Source of the DNA: Deltaproteobacteria bacterium
GTDB lineage: Bacteria > Myxococcota_A > Polyangia > JAAYKL01
Direction of reading: 5' to 3'
Assembly: GCA_029565915.1 (NCBI GenBank)
Contig: JAKQNG010000042.1
Span: 1 to 57,177, forward strand
Length of the DNA: 57,177 nucleotides
The notes under the pieces were generated by a model. The model worked only from the letters and a program-made list of their open reading frames with translations. It was not told the origin of the DNA and ran no database searches. Position numbers and translations under genes: made by a program. The number at the start of each line of letters is the position of its first letter. Position 1 is the stretch's first letter. This document shows positions 51,762-57,177 of this stretch, piece after piece.

Positions 51762-52748
51762 CTACGGCGGGGTGACAGTGATGGTGGGCACGTGAGTGGC
51801 AGAAGCAAATGAAAAGATCACAGTGGAACCGGCAGTGACAATCTCAAACGGAATGTTGTCGCTTCCTCCGCCGATACCGTAATTCTCACTCCATCCCTCA
51901 TCCATTGCGACCTTGCCCTCGTAGGTGCCGGAGGGGAGCGCCGTGGTGGAAAACTCGAAGATGCCGTCGCCATCCACGTCCTCGAGCCAGGAGCGGAGGC
52001 AATCCGGCTGCCAGTCTCCGGCGCAGCCCAGCTCGCTCTGAAAGTTACCGGCCATAACGGCGATGGGGCTGTTCAAGCTGTCCGTCACCCAGTGCGTCTT
52101 GTGGTCGTAATAAAACTTCACCAGGGTGTCGGCGCCCGGTTGAAGGGTGATGGTACTCCCGCCCGGAACTGCGTTGGCGCCGTAGTTACGGCTCCACCCG
52201 TCGTCCAGGGCCACCTTGTATTCCCAGCTGCCGGCCGGAACAAACCAGGTTGCCTGCCACACGTCGTCGGACACATCATATGTCAGATGGGTGTCGGCGC
52301 ATGCCGGGTCCCAGTCTGCGGCGCATCCGATCTCGCTCTGCAGGCTCCCGACCATGGTCACGGTCACGGCCGGTTCGTCAATACCGGTGTCCGTGCCGCT
52401 ATCGCTGTCGGAACCGGAATCCGTGTCGGGTTCGGTGTCCGTGCCGGTGTCCGTGCCGCTATCGCTGTCGGAACCGGAATCCGTGTCGAATTCGGTATCT
52501 GTTCCCGTATCCGTTTCTGTATCGGTGTCCGAGTCGGGTTCGGTATCTGTTCCCGTATCCGTTTCTGTGTCTGTGTCCGAGTCGGTGTCTGTGTCGGTGT
52601 CCGTGTCCGTGTCGACGTCCGTGTCGACGTCCGTGTCCGTGTCGACATCGGAGCTGTCACTGTCTGTGGAATCCCCGTCGCTGCTCGAACAGGCGCTCAC
52701 ACCAAGAAACAGAAACACCGCAACTGTCGCAATCGTGGTTGACCTCAT
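51762..52748 (-). CDS. Asp/Ser/Thr-stalk lipoprotein with two pullulanase X25-type modules
   Basis: After a lipoprotein signal (TVAVFLFLGVSAC) comes a ~110-residue acidic stalk. Two tandem modules follow, each with the X25 pattern: GSLQSEIGCAADWDPAC ... SWEYKVALDDGWSRNYGA, then GNFQSELGCAGDWQPDC ... TYEGKVAMDEGWSENYGI. X25 modules accompany pullulanases and amylases and are thought to bind alpha-glucan. Here there is no catalytic domain, so it is a binding-only surface protein. ATG 52748 follows GGAGG; the frame is open further upstream. Confidence 0.88.
   Translation of the reverse strand: MRSTTIATVAVFLFLGVSACSSSDGDSTDSDSSDVDTDTDVDTDVDTDTDTDTDTDSDTDTETDTGTDTEPDSDTDTETDTGTDTEFDTDSGSDSDSGTDTGTDTEPDTDSGSDSDSGTDTGIDEPAVTVTMVGSLQSEIGCAADWDPACADTHLTYDVSDDVWQATWFVPAGSWEYKVALDDGWSRNYGANAVPGGSTITLQPGADTLVKFYYDHKTHWVTDSLNSPIAVMAGNFQSELGCAGDWQPDCLRSWLEDVDGDGIFEFSTTALPSGTYEGKVAMDEGWSENYGIGGGSDNIPFEIVTAGSTVIFSFASATHVPTITVTPP
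52395..52670 (-). repeat. Degenerate repeats encoding an Asp/Thr/Ser stalk
   Basis: The stalk DNA contains a near-identical ~63-bp duplication (52388-52435 region and 52448-52495 region) plus many GTGTC/GTATC units. It is less perfect than the repeats at 36.3 and 40.9 kb. It is coding and in frame. Confidence 0.82.
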
Positions 52749-52889
52749 TTTGAACCTCCCTTCAACGCGCAACGCGCCGACCTGCTGGTCGCGCTGAAAA
52801 ACGCGACTTTCGTCAATATCAACCTGATCTTCCATTTCCACCGACCTGTAATGAAGAAGCTGGAAAGGAAATGTCCCGGCCATGATACG

Positions 52890-53336
52890 ATGCCGGCCAT
52901 GTGGACCGAAATGAAATACTGGATGGTCGTCGCGTGCCTGGTTGCCTGGGGTGCTGTCGGATGCCGGGCCGCGCCATCGCAGGACCCCGGACCCGATGCC
53001 GACGGCGCACCTTCAAGGCCCGCCGGACTGCCCGACGCCGCGTTCTGGCTGGGAGGTCCGGATGGCGGCGTGTTTGTACGGCTGAAACCTCGTGCACCGG
53101 GTCATCCACAGGCCCCGTTTCAAGGAACGGTGTTTTACGAAAACGGCGACACCTGGATGACCGGCAACTTTATTCCTGAACCTCCGGGAGCAGCCATCGA
53201 TGTCACCAACACCGCCGACTTCATCGGTTGGGATGGCGAGCGCCTCCTCCTCAATGGCGGCCGATCCCTCCGCGCCATGGCAGACCCACCCCCGACAGAT
53301 CGTGGGGACAAGCCTTTACAGCCACCCGTCAGATAA
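52890..53336 (+). CDS. Small lipoprotein of unknown function (148 aa)
   Basis: The start MPAMWTEMKYWMVV gives a lipoprotein signal (VAWGAVGC). The mature ~120 residues contain beta-like segments (VFVRLKPRAPGH, TVFYENGDTWMTGNFI) and a Pro-rich end. I do not recognise the family. ATG 52890 is chosen for the signal; ATG 52899 is an alternative. Its stop overlaps the convergent ATPase stop by 8 bp. Confidence 0.65.
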   Translation: MPAMWTEMKYWMVVACLVAWGAVGCRAAPSQDPGPDADGAPSRPAGLPDAAFWLGGPDGGVFVRLKPRAPGHPQAPFQGTVFYENGDTWMTGNFIPEPPGAAIDVTNTADFIGWDGERLLLNGGRSLRAMADPPPTDRGDKPLQPPVR

Positions 53337-54531
53337 ACTGCGACAGGAGGGTCCGGGCGGGGACCTGCACGGGATCGGTTTCCAGAAAGCAGTCCCGATC
53401 CACATACGGTTCGTCAATCTGCACCTGAAACGCATGGGTCGTTTTCAGCAGTCGATGGTAGTACGCCAGGCTCTTTGAAATGCGTCCGCCGCCGGAGGTT
53501 TTCACTTCGGCGAGAAACCAGGGAACGCCGCCCCTTGTCACCAGAAAGTCCACTTCCCGGCCCGCGGTGTCCCGTAGATAGAACAGGTCAAAATCTCCCA
53601 GTCCTGCATCGGTCCAGAAATGCACCGCCTTCAACAAATGGGAGGCCACCATGTTTTCGTGTCGGGCGCCGGGATCGGACAGCAGACTCCAATCCCACAG
53701 AAATACCTTGGGCTGCCTTCGCAGCGACTTGGGTACGTTGCGGTGGTAGGGACGGACCACAAAACAGAAACAGACGGATTCCAGCACCTGCAACCAGCGA
53801 CGGATGGTGTCTACGCTGACACCGGTGCTTCCGGCGAGGGTGCTGTAGTTGACCTGCTGTCCCACCTGGTGCTGCAGCAGCGCAGCCAGGACTTCCAGCT
53901 GGGACAGTTCGTGGATGTTCGTCATGTCGCGGATGTCTTCCTTGAAGAGCTGCTCGTTGCGGAGCCGGCGCCATCGATTGTAGAAACGGGTGTCGCTGCG
54001 CACAAAGGGTTCGGGGAATCCGCCGAACTGCAGGAGGGACAAGAACGCTTCGTGCGGAAGGGCCACCGGCGGCCGGACCGGCGATTTGTCGGGCAGGCTG
54101 GTACGGGCCAGTTCCGACAGGCTCAGCGGGTGCATCCGGTACAGGAAATAGCGACCCATCAGGCTGTCACCTCCCCGGCGGTAGACATTCAGTCGCGCGC
54201 TGCCGGTGACGGTGATTTCGAGGCGATCCTCCGTGGCGTCAAAGAACCCTTTCAGGAAGGCTTTCCACCGGGCGTATTTATGCATTTCATCAAAGACAAC
54301 CCGTCGACGCGACGCCTGCAGCACATCCATCTGCAGACGCGCGCGAAGCGCCTCTTCGTTTCCGGTAATCAGCAGCCGATCCGGCGCGCGGTCCCAGTTC
54401 AGATACAGAAACGACGGAAGACCTTCGCAGGCTGTGGTTGTCTTGCCCACCTGCCGCGGGCCGCTGACAAAGGCCATCTGCCGGTTCTCCCGAAAATGGT
54501 CCAGCAGCAGGGAATGATAGATGCGGTCCAT
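53329..54531 (-). CDS. AAA-type ATPase with DUF4143 domain
   Basis: This 400-residue protein has a P-loop near the start (FVSGPRQVGKTTTACEG), a Walker B-like RRVVFDEMHKYARWK and an arginine-rich segment in VTGSARLNVYRRGGDS, typical of AAA_14. The C-terminal half has the nuclease-like DUF4143 pattern ending REVDFLVTRGGVPWFLAEVK. Such proteins are abundant orphan ATPases, sometimes on mobile elements, with unclear function. ATG 54531 is preferred because GGAG lies five bases upstream; GTG 54537 is possible. Two palindromic operators sit just upstream. Confidence 0.9.
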   Translation of the reverse strand: MDRIYHSLLLDHFRENRQMAFVSGPRQVGKTTTACEGLPSFLYLNWDRAPDRLLITGNEEALRARLQMDVLQASRRRVVFDEMHKYARWKAFLKGFFDATEDRLEITVTGSARLNVYRRGGDSLMGRYFLYRMHPLSLSELARTSLPDKSPVRPPVALPHEAFLSLLQFGGFPEPFVRSDTRFYNRWRRLRNEQLFKEDIRDMTNIHELSQLEVLAALLQHQVGQQVNYSTLAGSTGVSVDTIRRWLQVLESVCFCFVVRPYHRNVPKSLRRQPKVFLWDWSLLSDPGARHENMVASHLLKAVHFWTDAGLGDFDLFYLRDTAGREVDFLVTRGGVPWFLAEVKTSGGGRISKSLAYYHRLLKTTHAFQVQIDEPYVDRDCFLETDPVQVPARTLLSQFI

Positions 54532-54562
54532 GATCACTCCGTTCCGGTCCGTTGTCCGGACA

Positions 54563-54619
54563 GGACTAATTTACGAAACATCGTAAATTAGTCCAGATTT
54601 TTTTACGACGGGTCGTAAA
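54563..54619. promoter_or_regulatory. Two identical palindromic operators upstream of the AAA/DUF4143 gene
   Basis: TTTACGA-N4-TCGTAAA occurs twice, at 54570-54587 and 54602-54619, with centres 32 bp apart (three helical turns). The first is extended to a longer perfect hairpin with arms GGACTAATTTACGA / TCGTAAATTAGTCC (54563-54594). They lie 26-88 bp upstream of the ATPase and some 150 bp upstream of the divergent aminotransferase. This is a strong candidate for cooperative binding by a dimeric regulator, possibly the ATPase itself. Confidence 0.7.
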
Positions 54620-54766
54620 TTGATCCGGCCTTCATCCGGCGGATGGACCCGTGGGGTTCCCTGGCTGTCCCGATGAAACGAGTCTTGAAAAGGGGCGCCA
54701 AAGCCATTACAGAACAGTCCGGCTGATAACGGCGATCCCGCCCGCAGCCAGAAGGACACCATCGAC
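54620..54766. other. Leader region of the aminotransferase gene
   Basis: This 147-bp stretch has no gene or recognisable riboswitch. AAGGA at about 54752 is the ribosome binding site of the gene starting at 54767. The promoter may overlap the upstream operators. Confidence 0.4.
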
Positions 54767-56005
54767 ATGACCGACAGTTACCTGCAGGAGAATTTCGCCG
54801 CGCGCATCGGCGGCAACATGTTCGGCAAGGACACGACCATCTACAAGTTCGAGAAGATCAAGCGGGCCCGCCGGGCGGCCATGGCCGAAAATCCGTCCCT
54901 GCCCATCATCGACATGGGCGTGGGAGAACCCGACGAGGGCGCCTTTGACATCGTGGTGAACGCCCTGAAAGAAGAAGCCGGCAAGTGGGAGAACCGCACC
55001 TACGCGGATAACGGCATCGACGACTTCAGGCAGGCGGTGGTGCGCTACATGAAAGCCCTTTACGGAGTCGAGCTGGATGCGGCAACAGAGGTCGTCCACG
55101 CCATCGGCAGCAAGTCGGCCCTCTCGCTCCTGCCCGCCGCCTTCGTGAACCCCGGGGACATCGCCATCATGACGGTGCCCGGATATCCGGTCCTGGGCAC
55201 CTGGACAAAGTACCTGGGCGGCGAAGTGGTGAACCTGCCCCTCACCCGGGACAACGGCTTTTTTCCGGATCTCGATTCCCTCACCGCCGACCAGAAGAAG
55301 CGCGCGAAGCTGCTCTACCTCAACTATCCCAACAACCCCACGGGCGCCTCCGCGTCGCCGGCGCAGTTTGAAGCGGCCATCGCGTTTGCAAAGGCCAACC
55401 ACGTGCTCATCGTCTCGGATGCGGCCTATGCGCCCCTCAATTTCTCGGGAAAGCCCCTGTCGATTCTCTCGCTGCCCGGGGGAAAGGACGTGGCCGTGGA
55501 GCTCCACTCCATGTCGAAGGGTTTCAACATGACGGGCTGGCGCCTGTCGTGGGTGTGCGGCAACGCCCTGGCGGTGAAGGCCTTTGCCAGCGTCAAGGAC
55601 AACGCGGACAGCGGCCAGTTCGCGGCCATCCAGAAAGCGGCCATCGCGGCCCTCGATGCCCAGGGGGAAATCACCCCCGCCATCTGCGAAAAGTACCAGC
55701 GACGCCTGACCCGCATGGTGTCCACCCTGCACAGGCTGGGATTCGACGCAAAGGTGCCGGAGGGATCGTTCTACCTGTACGTGGGCGCGCCGAAGGCCAC
55801 GGCGGACGGTGAGGCATTCAACACCGGCGAAGATTTTTCCCAGTGGCTCATCCGGGAAAAGCACATCAGCAGCGTGCCCTGGGACGACGCGGGCCGGTGC
55901 GTCCGGTTTTCGGCCACCTTCGTGGCAAGGAGCGGCATGGAGGAAGAACAGCAGGTGCTCGCCGAATTTGAACGCCGGCTCTCCGGATCGAAGTTCGTCT
56001 TCTGA
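54767..56005 (+). CDS. PLP-dependent class I/II aminotransferase, LL-diaminopimelate aminotransferase-like
   Basis: This 412-residue fold-type I aminotransferase begins with the distinctive MFGKDTTIYKFEKIKRARR. It has GVGEPDEGAFDIVV near residue 52, LNYPNNPTGA near 186, DAAYAPL near 220 and the PLP Lys in HSMSKGFNMTGWRLSW near 246. The N-terminal pattern matches the DapL-like group that makes LL-diaminopimelate for lysine and peptidoglycan, but substrate specificity is not proven by sequence. It lies next to a lipoprotein esterase, 5 bp downstream. Confidence 0.82.
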   Translation: MTDSYLQENFAARIGGNMFGKDTTIYKFEKIKRARRAAMAENPSLPIIDMGVGEPDEGAFDIVVNALKEEAGKWENRTYADNGIDDFRQAVVRYMKALYGVELDAATEVVHAIGSKSALSLLPAAFVNPGDIAIMTVPGYPVLGTWTKYLGGEVVNLPLTRDNGFFPDLDSLTADQKKRAKLLYLNYPNNPTGASASPAQFEAAIAFAKANHVLIVSDAAYAPLNFSGKPLSILSLPGGKDVAVELHSMSKGFNMTGWRLSWVCGNALAVKAFASVKDNADSGQFAAIQKAAIAALDAQGEITPAICEKYQRRLTRMVSTLHRLGFDAKVPEGSFYLYVGAPKATADGEAFNTGEDFSQWLIREKHISSVPWDDAGRCVRFSATFVARSGMEEEQQVLAEFERRLSGSKFVF

Positions 56006-56010
56006 CATCC

Positions 56011-57054
56011 ATGAAGAACCATTCCAGCTTTTATCGAAGGGGCGCCTTCCGGGCGATGGTTCCTTCCCTGCTGTGTGTCTTCGTCGCCGTTTCCTGCCAT
56101 CCCTGGCAGAAGCGCTTCCGCTTCTGCGACGGACCTTACTACGACGGCCATCGCCATACCCGCGGCGACGTGCTCGATGTGACCGTCGCCGGCCCCGTGG
56201 ATCCCCAGTGGCCCACGCCGGGCATCGAAGAGCTGGAGCGGGAGTTCCAGGCCGCCGCCACCCTGGATGACCTGCTGCGCGACAAAGAGGAAGACCCGTC
56301 CCTGCCGCTGCCGGATCTGCGCGAACCGCTCATCGAGGGCGATGTTCCCGGCGTGTACGTCACCGAGGGCCACATCGGCGGCTTCGACTATCTCGAAGTC
56401 GTGAAAGGCGTTGTGGACGATCCGGACCAGCCGCTGCCACTGGTGGTCATGCTCCACGGCCGGGGCGGTCGCCCCACGGTGCCCGACGGCTACGACGGCG
56501 TGGAGGACGCTCTGCGCATCTTCATTCCCCGGGCGCCGGACCGACTGGAGGACGGTTACACCTGGCTCGCCACCTACTCCCGCTCTCCCGAACAGGAGCT
56601 GTTCAACGAATCGCTTCTGGCGCGGACGGACCAGCTCGCGCAGGCGATTGCGGAATTTGCGCAGACGCGGCCCACCGTGGGCAAGCCGATCCTCATGGGA
56701 TTCTCCCAGGGCGGCATCCTGTGCTGGACCTTGGCCGTGCGGTTTCCCGAACGCTATTTTGCCGTATTTCCGACCTCCGCCTGGGTGCCGCCGGGGCTCA
56801 TTCCGGACGCGATTCCCGCGGATGTGGCCCTGCCCCGCATCCACGCCCTCCACGGCGCCGTGGACAAGGTCGTTCCCACCGACTACGGACGGCGGACCGT
56901 GGAGCAGATGCGGGCCCTGGGCTGGGAGGTGGAGTGGACCGAATTCGGAGACGTGGCCCACATGGTGACCACGGACATGGAACACACCATGGAAACCCTC
57001 CTCGCCGACACCCTGCGCGCCAATCCCCTGTTCATCCCCGTGTACGAGATGTGA
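56011..57054 (+). CDS. Alpha/beta-hydrolase esterase lipoprotein (phospholipase/carboxylesterase type)
   Basis: This 347-residue protein starts with a lipoprotein signal (LLCVFVAVSC). The hydrolase domain (residues ~140-340) shows the oxyanion motif VVMLHGRGGRP, nucleophile Ser in LMGFSQGGIL, Asp in HGAVDKVVP and His in FGDVAHMVTT. This is the carboxylesterase/phospholipase family (Abhydrolase_2-like). The ~120-residue N-terminal extension is of unknown function. The signal predicts a periplasmic or surface location. It probably shares the aminotransferase transcript. Confidence 0.87.
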   Translation: MKNHSSFYRRGAFRAMVPSLLCVFVAVSCHPWQKRFRFCDGPYYDGHRHTRGDVLDVTVAGPVDPQWPTPGIEELEREFQAAATLDDLLRDKEEDPSLPLPDLREPLIEGDVPGVYVTEGHIGGFDYLEVVKGVVDDPDQPLPLVVMLHGRGGRPTVPDGYDGVEDALRIFIPRAPDRLEDGYTWLATYSRSPEQELFNESLLARTDQLAQAIAEFAQTRPTVGKPILMGFSQGGILCWTLAVRFPERYFAVFPTSAWVPPGLIPDAIPADVALPRIHALHGAVDKVVPTDYGRRTVEQMRALGWEVEWTEFGDVAHMVTTDMEHTMETLLADTLRANPLFIPVYEM

Positions 57055-57085
57055 CGGTGGGTGCATCGGGCTTTGCGACCGGCGA

Positions 57086-57114
57086 TTGACACCATCGATG
57101 GATCCGCATATAAC
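57086..57114 (+). promoter_or_regulatory. Consensus sigma-70 promoter at the right edge
   Basis: TTGACA at 57086-57091 and TATAAC at 57109-57114 are separated by exactly 17 bp. This is the best housekeeping promoter seen in the window. It lies in AT-rich sequence and points out of the window, so the gene it drives is not visible. Confidence 0.75.
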
Positions 57115-57177
57115 CATGTAAATCACGAAAAGGTATTTTAGATTTGCAAGGTTATATTCGAAGATTTGCCGAAACCA
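57115..57177. other. AT-rich window edge
   Basis: This AT-rich tail follows the promoter and contains no complete gene. It probably forms the leader of a gene beyond the window. Confidence 0.4.

Overview
The window is a GC-rich, densely coded bacterial segment that most resembles a Myxococcota (former deltaproteobacterial) genome. The support is an MglA/MglB polarity GTPase pair, a Hanks-type kinase with a PP2C phosphatase, many secreted lipoproteins whose globular domains sit on Asp/Ser/Thr stalks, a CotH-type surface kinase, a FecR/zf-HC2/TPR fusion beside an ECF sigma factor, and one secreted protein with a degenerate MYXO-CTERM-like tail. No rRNA, tRNA or CRISPR array was seen. Family assignments come from reading motifs, not from searches.

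Layout. (1) 1-3019: a 121-bp stretch of the pepP 3' end is repeated perfectly at 1-121 and 2899-3019. Between the copies lies a lower-GC cassette of three overlapping plus-strand genes (two unrecognised proteins and a ComEC-like metallo-beta-lactamase-fold hydrolase). This is the leading candidate for an undescribed system, although the repeat at the window edge could also be an assembly effect. (2) 2822-12286: housekeeping and signalling genes: pepP, a small lipoprotein, PP2C phosphatase, Ser/Thr kinase, a CysQ-like phosphatase, a NodB-like deacetylase, rpe with a small RHH protein, a peptidase-like lipoprotein and a coiled-coil protein. (3) 12293-25063: one tight minus-strand operon, mglB-mglA-ompA-ppx-ccsA/hemX-hemA-hemC-hemD-hemB-hemL-hemE-hemN-hemY. 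It covers every step from glutamyl-tRNA to protoporphyrin IX and lacks only ferrochelatase. (4) 25244-30834: an HD-domain protein, priA, a FlhB-like membrane protein, a small 2[4Fe-4S] ferredoxin and a radical SAM protein.

(5) 30860-46757: a cell-surface lipoprotein island. It holds a GH8 glycoside hydrolase with starch-binding-like modules, Cys-rich lipoproteins, a von Willebrand A lipoprotein, the ECF sigma/anti-sigma-FecR pair with an outer-membrane-like protein, a lipoprotein whose formylglycine-generating-enzyme-like domain appears circularly permuted, CotH, a DUF1554-like stalk protein, a beta-propeller lipoprotein whose end runs into transposon-end-like repeats, and a lytic transglycosylase. 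(6) 46836-57177: a double-length SppA fused behind an N-terminal beta-barrel-like domain, pirin, a Cys-rich secreted protein, a two-module X25 lipoprotein, an AAA/DUF4143 ATPase preceded by two identical palindromic operators, a class I aminotransferase and a lipoprotein esterase. A consensus sigma-70 promoter points off the right edge.

The operons suggest three linked themes. One is tetrapyrrole synthesis with cytochrome maturation. Another is MglAB-type polarity and Ser/Thr phosphosignalling. The third is a large outward-facing glycan-binding and protease surface, possibly controlled in part by the local ECF sigma factor.
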